Under the pieces are notes generated by a model. It saw nothing but the letters and a program-made list of their open reading frames with translations, was not told the DNA's origin and made no database searches. The position numbers and the translations under genes were made by a program. DNA of 64,000 nucleotides. Origin: Altererythrobacter xiamenensis. GTDB lineage: Bacteria > Pseudomonadota > Alphaproteobacteria > Sphingomonadales > Sphingomonadaceae. The stretch spans positions 310,001 to 374,000 of the forward strand of contig NZ_FXWG01000003.1 of NCBI RefSeq assembly GCF_900177715.1. Direction: 5' to 3'. Each line of letters starts with the position of its first letter. Positions within the stretch are counted from its first letter, which is position 1. Positions 7,733 through 15,966 of this stretch are shown piece after piece.

Positions 7733-8953
7733 TTATGCAGCCTTGGCGAGTTCCAGGTCGAGGCGGTCCCAGATTTCGACCAGCGCGCTGGTCAGCTCGT
7801 CCATCATCGCTTCGGTGTGGGCAGGGCCGGGCGTAAAGCGCAGGCGCTCCGTCCCGCGCGGCACGGTCGGGAAATTGATCGGCTGAACATACATGCCGTA
7901 TTCGGCGAGCAGGATGTCGCTGATCTTCTTGGCGCGCACCGGATCGCCCACCATCAGTGGTACGATGTGCGTCACGCTGTCCATGACGGGCAGGCCGGCT
8001 TCGCGCATCTTCGCCTTGAGCGCAGCGGCATTGGCCTGCTGCGCATCGCGTTCCACGCTCGATCCCTTGAGGTGCTTCACCGCTGCCAGCACGCCTGCGG
8101 CGAGGACCGGCGAAAGCGAAGTCGTGAAGATGAACCCGGGCGCATAGCTGCGGATGCAGTCGATCACGCGGGTGTCGGCCGCAATATAGCCGCCCATAAC
8201 GCCGAAGGCCTTGCCCAGCGTGCCTTCGATTATGTCGATGCGGTGCGCGGCTTCGTCGCGCTCGGAGATGCCTCCGCCGCGCTTGCCATACATGCCGACC
8301 GCGTGGACCTCGTCGATATAGGTCAGCGCGTTGTATTTTTCGGCAAGGTCGCAGATCTCGTGGATCGGCGCGACGTCGCCATCCATCGAATAGACGCTTT
8401 CGAAGGCGATGACCTTGGGCGTTTCGATATCCTCTGCAGCAAGCAGTTTTTCGAGATGCGCCATGTCGTTGTGGCGGAATACCCGCTTCTCGCAGCCCGC
8501 ATTGCGGATGCCTGCGATCATGCTGGCGTGGTTCAATTCGTCAGAGAAAATGATGCAGCCCGGCAGCAGCTTGGCGAGCGTCGAGAGCGTCGCATCGTTC
8601 GAGACATAGCCGCTCGTGAACAGCAGCGCGCCTTCCTTGCCATGCAGGTCGGCAAGTTCATGCTCCAGCTCAACGTGAAGGTGGGTGTTACCGCCGATAT
8701 TGCGGGTGCCGCCCGAACCCGCGCCGACATCGTGAAGGGCGGTTTCCATCGCCTCGATCACCTTGGGGTGCTGGCCCATCGCGAGGTAGTCGTTCGAACA
8801 CCACACGGTGATCGGCTTCGGGCCATTGTGCCCGTGGAAACAGCGCGCATTGGGGAAGGCCCCCTTGTTGCGCATGATGTCGATGAAGACGCGGTAGCGT
8901 CCTTCCTCGTGGAGGCGGTCGATCGCCTTGTCGAAGATCTGTCCGTAATTCAC
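7733..8953 (-). CDS. hemA: 5-aminolevulinate synthase
   Basis: Catalyses condensation of glycine and succinyl-CoA to 5-aminolevulinate, the first step of haem (and bacteriochlorophyll) synthesis in alphaproteobacteria. A GTG start at 8953 gives a 406-residue protein beginning MNYGQIFD, the standard N-terminus; the frame continues upstream to 9028 without family similarity. PLP motifs are visible: [10 protein letters not shown], and EGTLGKAFG with the catalytic lysine. A GGAA ribosome site precedes the GTG. The upstream region carries a Fur-box-like palindrome (9044-9061), suggesting iron control, and the gene before it is globin-like. Confidence 0.93.
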   Translation of the reverse strand: MNYGQIFDKAIDRLHEEGRYRVFIDIMRNKGAFPNARCFHGHNGPKPITVWCSNDYLAMGQHPKVIEAMETALHDVGAGSGGTRNIGGNTHLHVELEHELADLHGKEGALLFTSGYVSNDATLSTLAKLLPGCIIFSDELNHASMIAGIRNAGCEKRVFRHNDMAHLEKLLAAEDIETPKVIAFESVYSMDGDVAPIHEICDLAEKYNALTYIDEVHAVGMYGKRGGGISERDEAAHRIDIIEGTLGKAFGVMGGYIAADTRVIDCIRSYAPGFIFTTSLSPVLAAGVLAAVKHLKGSSVERDAQQANAAALKAKMREAGLPVMDSVTHIVPLMVGDPVRAKKISDILLAEYGMYVQPINFPTVPRGTERLRFTPGPAHTEAMMDELTSALVEIWDRLDLELAKAA

Positions 8954-9043
8954 GCGGGCGTTCCGCTTCGCTGCTTGCAGCCTGTGCTGCCGTCCAAGTG
9001 GGGAGCGATTTAGTGTGTTCGGTTGCATTTTGCCACCGCGATC

Positions 9044-9061
9044 TTTGCGAATGATTCGCGA
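9044..9061. promoter_or_regulatory. Fur/Irr-type palindrome upstream of hemA
   Basis: The core GCGAATGATTCGC (9047-9059) is a perfect 13-base palindrome around a central G, flanked by T/A bases. It resembles Fur boxes of GC-rich proteobacteria (NNGCGAATNATTCGCNN). It lies about 100 bases upstream of the hemA GTG and 11 bases past the end of the globin-like gene, so it could set hemA transcription by iron. Binding is inferred from pattern only. Confidence 0.45.
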
Positions 9062-9071
9062 TAAATAGGGA

Positions 9072-9563
9072 TCACTGCGGAGGGTCGGTGATACCTTCGG
9101 CGAACGGGGGCGAGGGTAGGGGGCCGTCCTTGTCCTTGCGCCAGAACTCGGGTCTCACCGACTCGAGGAAATCGGCGATCTCGCCGCGCAATGACAGCCA
9201 GAACGCGCGTTCCTCTGCCGACTCGTCGGGGATCGTCTCGAACAGCACTTCGAGCACGGCGTCGATCAGGCCGAGGTAAAGGCGCGGTCCGATTTCCAGC
9301 GTGTCCTGATGATGAACGATGGTCGTTCCCTGCTCGATGCGCGTGCCGCCCGGATCCTGCGCCCATTGCATCAGGAGGAAGGCGGTGGTCGAAACCATGC
9401 GCCCTTCGAGTTCGGCCCGATTGCCCAGTCCGTGGTGCTCAAAAGACGCGCGCCCATCCGGATAGCGGCGGTAATAGCGTTCGAGGACGTCTTGCGTGAT
9501 GTCTCCGCGCTGCTCTGCCAGGCGTTCGAAACTGCGCTCGGCGAGGGTGGAGCGCTCTGCCAT
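9072..9563 (-). CDS. Globin-fold protein, probable haem binder
   Basis: 163 residues, almost entirely helical. It has the layout of single-domain bacterial globins: SF..L near residue 11, [12 protein letters not shown] (residues 30-41) like the B/C region, then [13 protein letters not shown] (84-96) followed by LIDAVLEVL, which matches the F-helix proximal histidine, the E/I-x-P-x-x-Y spacing and the G helix of flavohaemoglobin-type globins. Either H84 or H85 could ligate haem. It lies between murI (whose ATG-proximal end it follows with 1-base overlap at 9563) and hemA. Function (oxygen, NO or sensing) is unknown; similarity was judged by eye. Confidence 0.55.
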   Translation of the reverse strand: MAERSTLAERSFERLAEQRGDITQDVLERYYRRYPDGRASFEHHGLGNRAELEGRMVSTTAFLLMQWAQDPGGTRIEQGTTIVHHQDTLEIGPRLYLGLIDAVLEVLFETIPDESAEERAFWLSLRGEIADFLESVRPEFWRKDKDGPLPSPPFAEGITDPPQ

Positions 9564-10336
9564 CAGAATTGCTTCAAACCGTCGATGCCAAGGGCCGAAA
9601 AGGCGTTGCCCAGTTCGACCAGGGTTTCGAGCGGGCCGGTAGTGACGGCAAAATCCGGCTGCTCGCGAGAAAATTCCTGGCCTTCCGTCAGGTTGGCTAT
9701 GCGGCGTGCAATGCCCTGGGCGCCGTCGACGAAACGCACCTCTGGCCCGAAGGCTTCCGCCAGTTCGTCCTCGAGCAACGGGAAATGCGTGCAGGCGAGC
9801 ACCACCGTGTCGATTTCGCTTCCCTTCGGCTGTTCACGCAGCCCGGCTACCGCCGCATCGATCGTCGCTGGCGGGACGGGAGCGCCGCGCAGCTTGGCCT
9901 CGGCCGCAGCGACAAGGCCGGGTGCCGCATGGCGCAGCAAGGTCTTGCCGTTCGCAAACTCGGCTTCGAGATTGTCGACATAGGCTTGCCGGATCGTCGC
10001 CTCGGTGCCGAGCAGTCCGATCACGCCGGTGTGCGTCATGGCAGCGGCTGGCTTGATCGCGGGCACGGTGCCGACGATCGGTATCTCGAGCACGTCGCGC
10101 ACCATGCCAAGCGCGATCGTGCTGGCGGTGTTGCAGGCAATGCAGACAAGGCGCGGCTCATACCGCTCGCTCATCCGGCCAAGCAATCCGGCGACACGCG
10201 CGGCAATCTCCGCTTCGGATTTCGTGCCATAGGGTAGCCCGGCGAGATCGGCGGCGTAGATCACCGGCGCATCGGGCAGCAGCTTGCGCAGTTCGGCCAG
10301 CACGGTCAGCCCGCCGACACCCGAATCGAACAGCAA
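9563..10336 (-). CDS. murI: Glutamate racemase
   Basis: Interconverts L- and D-glutamate to supply D-Glu for peptidoglycan; cytosolic. The two catalytic cysteines are visible in CNTAST and ACTHFP, and the N-terminal FDSGVGG motif is intact. Conventional starts give only TTG at 10336, placing the motif at residue 3. Homologues carry several more residues; ISDSASPILL is in frame upstream and would begin at an ATT codon at 10360, 8 bases after CGGA. The true start is therefore uncertain and may be the rare ATT. The gene overlaps the globin-like gene downstream by one base. Confidence 0.9.
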   Translation of the reverse strand: MLFDSGVGGLTVLAELRKLLPDAPVIYAADLAGLPYGTKSEAEIAARVAGLLGRMSERYEPRLVCIACNTASTIALGMVRDVLEIPIVGTVPAIKPAAAMTHTGVIGLLGTEATIRQAYVDNLEAEFANGKTLLRHAAPGLVAAAEAKLRGAPVPPATIDAAVAGLREQPKGSEIDTVVLACTHFPLLEDELAEAFGPEVRFVDGAQGIARRIANLTEGQEFSREQPDFAVTTGPLETLVELGNAFSALGIDGLKQF

Positions 10337-10368
10337 AATGGGGGAGGCGGAGTCGCTAATTTCTCATT

Positions 10369-10403
10369 CCGTTCGCGCTGAGCTTGTCGAAGCGCTGCCT
10401 TTT
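10369..10403. repeat. REP-like palindromic element
   Basis: GCGCT (10375-10379) and AGCGC (10391-10395) bracket GAGCTTGTCGA. The whole motif (TCGCGCTGAGCTTGTCGAAG) closely resembles the short extragenic palindromes scattered through sphingomonad genomes. It sits in the gap between divergent murI and plsY. Identity is from memory of related genomes; copy number cannot be counted here. Confidence 0.5.
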
Positions 10404-10465
10404 ACTTACGCATCGGCAAAAGGGAAGGCAGGCCTGCGATAGGCCCTGCCAATACGGAGTTTTCA

Positions 10466-11056
10466 TTGGAAACCTTGTTCGCCGCCTTGTTGGGATTTTT
10501 CCTCGGCTCGATCCCCTTCGGACTGCTGCTGACCCGTGCTGCCGGACTCGGCGATGTGCGCGATATCGGTTCGGGCAGCATCGGAGCGACCAATGTGCTG
10601 CGCACGGGGAACAAGGGGCTGGCAGCGGCGACCGTGCTTCTCGATGCGGCAAAGGGTGCGGTGCCGGTGCTCATCGCGGCGTACTTCTGGCCCGGCACGG
10701 AAGGTGTCGCGGGGGTTGCTGCGGTTGCCGGGCACTGCTTCACCCCCTGGCTCAACTTCAAGGGAGGCAAGGGGTTCGCCACGGCGGCAGGCGTGCTTCT
10801 GGCGCTCGCCTGGCCAGTGATGTTGGCCTGTGCGGCGGTCTGGGCGGCCACACTTGCGGTGAGCCGCATTTCCTCGGTTTCCTCGATGACGACAGTGATC
10901 GCGGCTCCGCTCATCGCGTGGGCCATGGGGTATCCGCAGGTCATCGCTCCGCTGATCGCCATCGCGCTGATCGTCATCATCCAGCATCGCGCGAATATCG
11001 GGCGGTTGATGCGCGGTGAGGAGCCGAAAGTCGGCGGCGGCAAGAATGATTCCTGA
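10466..11056 (+). CDS. plsY: Glycerol-3-phosphate acyltransferase PlsY
   Basis: 196-residue multi-pass inner-membrane enzyme that transfers the acyl group of acyl-phosphate to glycerol 3-phosphate, opening phospholipid synthesis. Family motifs are present in order: GSIPFG (residues 15-20), GSGSIGATN (about 35-43) and FKGGKGFAT (about 92-100). The start is TTG at 10466, seven bases after CGGAG; no ATG fits. dprA follows on the same strand 91 bases later, as in many alphaproteobacteria. Confidence 0.93.
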   Translation: METLFAALLGFFLGSIPFGLLLTRAAGLGDVRDIGSGSIGATNVLRTGNKGLAAATVLLDAAKGAVPVLIAAYFWPGTEGVAGVAAVAGHCFTPWLNFKGGKGFATAAGVLLALAWPVMLACAAVWAATLAVSRISSVSSMTTVIAAPLIAWAMGYPQVIAPLIAIALIVIIQHRANIGRLMRGEEPKVGGGKNDS

Positions 11057-11147
11057 CCGCTCGCCCGGCGCGATTACAAGCCGTTAATTGGGTCCATCAG
11101 GGACGAGCGCCTAGGCTGCGGTTTTTCGCCGTTTGCAGGGGTGGGCC

Positions 11148-12248
11148 TTGACCGAGATTTCCCAAGCCGAAGCCTTTGCCCGGATTCGCCTGCTGCGCTC
11201 GCCCAACATCGGCCCGGTGAGCTATCGACAGCTCCTGGCGCGCTATGGTTCGGCGGCAGAGGCGCTGGAGGCGCTCCCCGATCTCGCCCAGCGCGGCAAG
11301 CGGACCTATCGCGCCACGCCTGCCGACCGGATCGAGCGCGAGGTTGAGGCAGTCCGTGCGGCAGGCGCGAGATATGTCTTTCATGACCAGCCCGACTATC
11401 CCGCGCTGCTAGGCCAGATCGAAAGCGCGCCGCCGATCCTGACCTGGCGCGGCGATCTCGCTCTCGCCAGCAAGCCTAGCGTAGCCATGGTTGGTGCACG
11501 CAATGCGAGTGCGGCGGCGGTCAAGCTGGCCCGGGAGTTCGCCTCGGAGCTTGCCGCGCAAGGGTTTGTCGTTGTTTCGGGATTGGCGCGGGGGATCGAC
11601 GGAGCCTGTCACGAGGGAGCGATGCCCGCGACCATCGGCGTCATCGCGAGCGGGATCGATGTCACCTATCCGCCCCAGCACGCAGAATTGCAGGAGCGCA
11701 TTGCGTGCGAGGGCCTGCTGATCGCCGAGCAACCACCCGGGACCGAACCGCGCGGCAGCCACTTTCCCAGCCGCAATCGCATCATCGCAGGGCTTGCTGC
11801 GGGGACGCTGGTTGTCGAGGCGGCCCCCAAGTCCGGCTCGCTCATCACCGCGCGGCTGGCGGGCGAGGCGGGGAGGGAGGTCATGGCGATTCCCGGCTCG
11901 CCGCTGGATGCGCGCTCGTCCGGATGCAACCAGCTGATCCGGGACGGTGCGGTGCTGGTGCAGTCGCCAGAGGAAGTTGCGGAACTGCTGCGCGGCTTCG
12001 ACGGCGAGCCGCGCTCGACATTTCGCGAGGCAGCGCCGCAATTCTACTTCGATCACGAATGCGAGGAATTGGCCGAGGCGGAGCCGGTCGACATCGCACG
12101 CTTGCTCACCCATGCGCCGATCGCAGTGGACGAGTTGATCCGACAGTCGGGCGAAGCGCCGGCGGCTGTGCACATGGCGCTGCTCGAGCTTGAAATTGCC
12201 GGAGAATTGGACAGACATGCGGGGAGCCGCGTATCACGCGCTGGCTAA
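11148..12248 (+). CDS. dprA: DNA-processing protein DprA
   Basis: Loads RecA on incoming single-stranded DNA during transformation. The frame opens at TTG 11133, but TTG 11148 has AGGGG six bases before it and yields MTEISQAEAFARIRLL, the usual N-terminus, so 366 residues. The Rossmann-like DNA_processg_A domain is clear: MVGARNASAAAV, SGLARGIDGACHEGA, ASGIDVTYP and FPSRNRIIAGLA. The C-terminal 60 residues form a winged-helix-like DprA_WH segment. No other competence genes are in the window. Confidence 0.92.
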   Translation: MTEISQAEAFARIRLLRSPNIGPVSYRQLLARYGSAAEALEALPDLAQRGKRTYRATPADRIEREVEAVRAAGARYVFHDQPDYPALLGQIESAPPILTWRGDLALASKPSVAMVGARNASAAAVKLAREFASELAAQGFVVVSGLARGIDGACHEGAMPATIGVIASGIDVTYPPQHAELQERIACEGLLIAEQPPGTEPRGSHFPSRNRIIAGLAAGTLVVEAAPKSGSLITARLAGEAGREVMAIPGSPLDARSSGCNQLIRDGAVLVQSPEEVAELLRGFDGEPRSTFREAAPQFYFDHECEELAEAEPVDIARLLTHAPIAVDELIRQSGEAPAAVHMALLELEIAGELDRHAGSRVSRAG

Positions 12249-12269
12249 ATGCCATGGGGGGCGGAACTA

Positions 12270-12983
12270 ATGCAGCGTGACACCGATGTTGGCGGTTTTC
12301 TGGGTCAGACTTTCGACCTGATCGGTCGCAATGCCAGAGAGGTCGCGATTTACGTGATCGTCCTCGGCGCGGCCAATGCGTTCGGCCTGATTTTCGGCTT
12401 TGTCGACGAGAGTGACACCTTCACCAGTTTCGGGTTCGATTTCGAATACACCAGCGCGATGGGTTTCGGCGCGGCCCTCTATCAGTTCGGCGTCGCAGTC
12501 TTGTCTGTCGTGGCATCCTATTTGCTGTTGCAGAGCGTGCTGGCCAACAGCGGCAGGCTGCGTGAAACCACCACCCGTATCTGGGCCTATGTCGGAATGG
12601 TGATCCTCGCCTTCCTGGGAATGGCGATCGGGTTCATGCTTCTGATCGTTCCGGGCATCATCCTGGCGGTGCGCTGGTCCGCGTCATCCGGTTTCCTCAT
12701 CGGCGCGCGCAAGGGCATTACGGAAAGCCTCAGCGCAAGCTGGGACGCGACGCGTGGGCACAGCTGGCCGATCTTCTTTGCCGGGCTGGTGCTCGGGATC
12801 GGACTGCTGATAGTTTCAGCCGTCCTCGTCGGCAGTTTGACCTTTACCGGTATCTCGGTGGCGGTCGCCTCCATCGCCAGCCTGGTGGACGCGGCGAGCA
12901 ACGCGCTGTTTCTCGTCTTCGGTCTCGCAGTCTACATGCTGGTCCATGACGACAGCGAGCACACCGCCGAAGTTTTCAGCTGA
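12270..12983 (+). CDS. Multi-pass membrane protein of unknown function
   Basis: 237 residues with about six hydrophobic segments. One Pro/Gly-rich stretch (LLIVPGIILAVRW) resembles the membrane domain of glycerophosphodiester-phosphodiesterase-type and YciC-like proteins. An ATG at 12249 abuts the dprA stop, but the ATG at 12270 is preceded by GGCGGAA and better fits, so it is chosen. Two acidic clusters lie at the ends of segments 1-2 and at the C-terminus. It may be co-transcribed with dprA; its role is unknown. Confidence 0.7.
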   Translation: MQRDTDVGGFLGQTFDLIGRNAREVAIYVIVLGAANAFGLIFGFVDESDTFTSFGFDFEYTSAMGFGAALYQFGVAVLSVVASYLLLQSVLANSGRLRETTTRIWAYVGMVILAFLGMAIGFMLLIVPGIILAVRWSASSGFLIGARKGITESLSASWDATRGHSWPIFFAGLVLGIGLLIVSAVLVGSLTFTGISVAVASIASLVDAASNALFLVFGLAVYMLVHDDSEHTAEVFS

Positions 12984-13030
12984 GGCAAGTATGCAAGCCT
13001 CTTGACGGGATGCGAAACCGGCCCCCACTT

Positions 13031-13056
13031 TGCGCGTACGCACACGTATACGCGTA
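13031..13056. promoter_or_regulatory. Alternating purine/pyrimidine tract in the topA upstream region
   Basis: All 26 bases from 13031 to 13056 alternate pyrimidine and purine, mostly CG, CA and TA steps, ending 21 bases before the topA ATG. Such tracts favour left-handed Z-DNA under negative supercoiling. The sequence includes TATACG, a possible -10. A TTGACG at 13002 has no -10 at the usual spacing. Confidence 0.4.
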
Positions 13057-13075
13057 AGGGATACACGAAAACATA

Positions 13076-15598
13076 ATGCAACTCGTCATCGTTGAGTCGC
13101 CGGCCAAGGCGAAAACCATCGAGAAATATCTGGGCAAGGACTTCAAGGTTCTCGCCAGCTATGGCCATGTCCGCGACCTGCCGCCCAAGGATGGCAGCGT
13201 CCGCCCGGACGAGGACTTCGCGATGGACTGGGAACTCTATCGCGACAAGCAGAGCCGCTTCAAGGAAATCGCCGATGCTGCGAAGAACGCCGACCGGCTC
13301 GTCCTCGCGACTGACCCTGACCGCGAAGGCGAAGCGATCAGCTGGCACGTCCAGGAACTGCTGAAGAAAAGGAAGGCGCTGCCGACAAAGGTCGACCGCG
13401 TCACCTTCAACGCGATCACCAAGACCGCGGTGACCGACGCGATGAAGAGCCCTCGGCAGCTCGATACAGACCTGATCGACGCCTATCTCGCGCGCCGCGC
13501 GCTCGATTACCTGTTCGGTTTCACGCTCTCGCCCGTGCTGTGGCGCAAGCTGCCCGGCGCGAAGTCCGCTGGCCGCGTCCAGTCGGTCGCGCTGCGCCTA
13601 ATCTGCGAGCGCGAGCACGAGATCGAGATATTCAAGCCCGACGAGTACTGGTCGGTCCTCGCCAAGCTGGAACAGGACGGCACCGAGTTCGACGCGCGGC
13701 TGGTCAAGTTCGAAGGCAAGAAGCTCGACAAGCTGGCGCTCGGCAATGAAGGCTCGGCGATGGCGGCAAAAGCCGCGGTCGAGAACGGGCGCTTTACGGT
13801 CGAGGAGATCGAGACAAAACCGCTCAAGCGCAATCCCGCACCGCCGTTCACCACCTCGACCTTGCAGCAGGAGGCCGCGCGCAAGCTGGGCTTCTCCGCC
13901 AGTCACACCATGCGGTGTGCGCAGTCGCTCTACGAAGCGGGCGCGATCACCTACATGCGTACCGACGGCGTGCAGATGGACCCGGGGGCGATCAATTCGC
14001 TTCGCGACGCGATCGGCGAGCGCTACGACAGTTCCTACCTCCCCGAAAAGCCGCGCTTCTATTCGACCAAGGCCAAGAATGCGCAGGAAGCCCACGAGGC
14101 GATCCGGCCGACCAATTTCAGCCGCGACGCAGTCGGCTCGGGCGACGAGGCGAAGCTTTATTCGCTGATCTTCAAGCGCGCGATGGCGAGCCAGATGGCT
14201 GCCGCCCAGCTTGAGCGGACTACCGTGACGCTGCGCGATGCGACCGGCCAGCACGAGCTGCGCGCGACGGGCCAGGTGGTCAAGTTCCCGGGCTTCTTCG
14301 CGGTCTATCAGGAAGGGTTCGACGACAAGTCGGACGATGATGAAGACGGCTTGCTGCCCGCCATGCACAAGGGTGACAGCCCGCTGAAGAAGAGTGTCGA
14401 AGCCAACCAGCACTTCACCCAGCCGCCGCCGCGTTTTTCCGAAGCATCGCTGGTCAAGCGGCTTGAGGAACTCGGGATCGGGCGCCCCTCGACCTATGCT
14501 TCGACCATCCAGACCCTGCGCGACCGAAATTACGTGCGGATGGAGAAAAACCGTTTCTTTGCAGAGGAATCGGGGCGTCTGCTGACCGCGTTTCTTGAAC
14601 GCTTTTTCCCGACCTACGTCGCCTATGACTTTACTGCGGGTATGGAGGACGAACTCGATACGGTTTCCGACGGGCGCGAGGCGTACAAGGATTTGCTCGC
14701 CAAGTTCTGGAAGGACTTCAAGCCCAAGGCCGACGAAGTCATGGACAAGATGCCGTCCGAAGTCACCGAAGTGCTCGACGGCTATCTCTCCGACTTCCTC
14801 TTCCCCGAACGCGACGACGGCAAGGACCCGCGCTATTGCCCACTGTGCGACAAGGAAGGGCGCGAGGGCGGTCGCCTGGCGCTGAGGGGCGGGCGCTATG
14901 GTGCATTCGTTGCCTGCGCCAACTACCCCGAATGCAAGTTCACCCGCCGTTTCGCCCAGCCGGGCGCCGATGGCGGCGCGGGCGAGGACGACGGCGTGAT
15001 GGGCACCGATCCCGAAACGGGCGCTGAAATCCATCGCAAGACCGGGCGGTTCGGCCCCTATATCGAGATGGAAGTCGACGGCGAGAAGAAGCGCGCCTCG
15101 ATCCCCAAGGACCTCGACGATTTCGATCTCGAATGGGCGATCAAGCTGCTCGGGCTGCCACGTATCGTCGGCGAGCATCCCGAAACCGGCAAGGAAATCG
15201 AAGCCGCCATCGGGCGTTATGGGCCCTATCTTCGCCACGACGGGAAATATGCGAAGCTGCAATCGACCCGCGATGTTTTCGAAACGGGTATGAATGCGGC
15301 TGTGACGATGCTGGCCGAAGCAGCCAATCGCAAGGGCGGCGGACGGCAGAAGGCCGAACCGATCAAGACGCTGGGCGAGCATCCGACCAGCGGCGGCGAA
15401 ATGAAGGTGATGCCGGGCCGCTATGGCCCCTACGTCACCGACGGCACGACCAATGCCACCATCCCCAAGGATGTGAAGGCGGAAGACGTGACGGAACAGC
15501 AGGCAATCGAGCTGATCGATGCGCGCGCCGCAAAGGGCCCGCCGAAGAAGAAGCGTCGGAAAAGTCCGGCAAAAAAGAAGAAGGCAAGCGCAAAGTAA
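13076..15598 (+). CDS. topA: DNA topoisomerase I
   Basis: 840-residue type IA topoisomerase that relaxes negative supercoils. The TOPRIM domain starts at residue 2 (VIVESPAKAKTIEKYL) with the acidic triad ATDPDREGE near residues 80-88. The nucleophilic tyrosine is Y293 in TYMRTDG. A single four-cysteine zinc finger begins about residue 588 (CPLC...C...C), followed by repeated GRFGPY / GRYGPY-type C-terminal modules, the alphaproteobacterial arrangement, and a lysine-rich tail after residue 815. ATG is preceded by AAGGGATA. The upstream Z-DNA-prone tract could tie expression to supercoiling. Confidence 0.96.
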   Translation: MQLVIVESPAKAKTIEKYLGKDFKVLASYGHVRDLPPKDGSVRPDEDFAMDWELYRDKQSRFKEIADAAKNADRLVLATDPDREGEAISWHVQELLKKRKALPTKVDRVTFNAITKTAVTDAMKSPRQLDTDLIDAYLARRALDYLFGFTLSPVLWRKLPGAKSAGRVQSVALRLICEREHEIEIFKPDEYWSVLAKLEQDGTEFDARLVKFEGKKLDKLALGNEGSAMAAKAAVENGRFTVEEIETKPLKRNPAPPFTTSTLQQEAARKLGFSASHTMRCAQSLYEAGAITYMRTDGVQMDPGAINSLRDAIGERYDSSYLPEKPRFYSTKAKNAQEAHEAIRPTNFSRDAVGSGDEAKLYSLIFKRAMASQMAAAQLERTTVTLRDATGQHELRATGQVVKFPGFFAVYQEGFDDKSDDDEDGLLPAMHKGDSPLKKSVEANQHFTQPPPRFSEASLVKRLEELGIGRPSTYASTIQTLRDRNYVRMEKNRFFAEESGRLLTAFLERFFPTYVAYDFTAGMEDELDTVSDGREAYKDLLAKFWKDFKPKADEVMDKMPSEVTEVLDGYLSDFLFPERDDGKDPRYCPLCDKEGREGGRLALRGGRYGAFVACANYPECKFTRRFAQPGADGGAGEDDGVMGTDPETGAEIHRKTGRFGPYIEMEVDGEKKRASIPKDLDDFDLEWAIKLLGLPRIVGEHPETGKEIEAAIGRYGPYLRHDGKYAKLQSTRDVFETGMNAAVTMLAEAANRKGGGRQKAEPIKTLGEHPTSGGEMKVMPGRYGPYVTDGTTNATIPKDVKAEDVTEQQAIELIDARAAKGPPKKKRRKSPAKKKKASAK

Positions 15599-15690
15599 CC
15601 ATCTTCACGCATACCGCCTTCAGCTTGGCGCGTTGGTAAATCTTCAACGGTTTCCGCTTAGGTAGTGTTCTCAATTCGAGGACCAGCTAC

Positions 15691-15966
15691 GTGATTGAAA
15701 TCGAAGTCCAGAACGAAACGCACCAGACGCAGCACCGCGTGCGCTTTGCCGCCGTGCCGCGAATCGGCGAGGGCCTGCGCCTCAAGGAACCTGACGGCTT
15801 GTGGGCGAGCTATGACGTACTCGACGTGTGGTATCAGAAAGCCGAGTTCGGCGATGTCTGGGTGCCGTATCTTCATGTCCGCCTGACGCCGGCAGAGCCG
15901 GAACAATCTCAGCCGAGCCAGGGTGGCTACGACATCAAGCGGGAGCTCGCGCCATTCAACATCTGA
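15691..15966 (+). CDS. Small conserved protein of unknown function
   Basis: 91 residues, GTG start. The sequence is soluble and probably beta-rich (IEIEVQNETH, HRVRFAAVP, VWVPYLHVRLTP), with a short Pro/Glu/Gln-rich linker before the C-terminus. It resembles nothing I can name. Codon usage matches its neighbours. It lies 92 bases after topA and its TGA overlaps the apparent start of the receiver-protein frame. Confidence 0.6.
   Translation: MIEIEVQNETHQTQHRVRFAAVPRIGEGLRLKEPDGLWASYDVLDVWYQKAEFGDVWVPYLHVRLTPAEPEQSQPSQGGYDIKRELAPFNI

Noticed and set aside
13598-15382. 594-residue open frame antisense to topA
   Set aside because: Antisense to a conserved gene with strong GC third-position bias, which opens the opposite frame; no similarity seen and no ribosome site.
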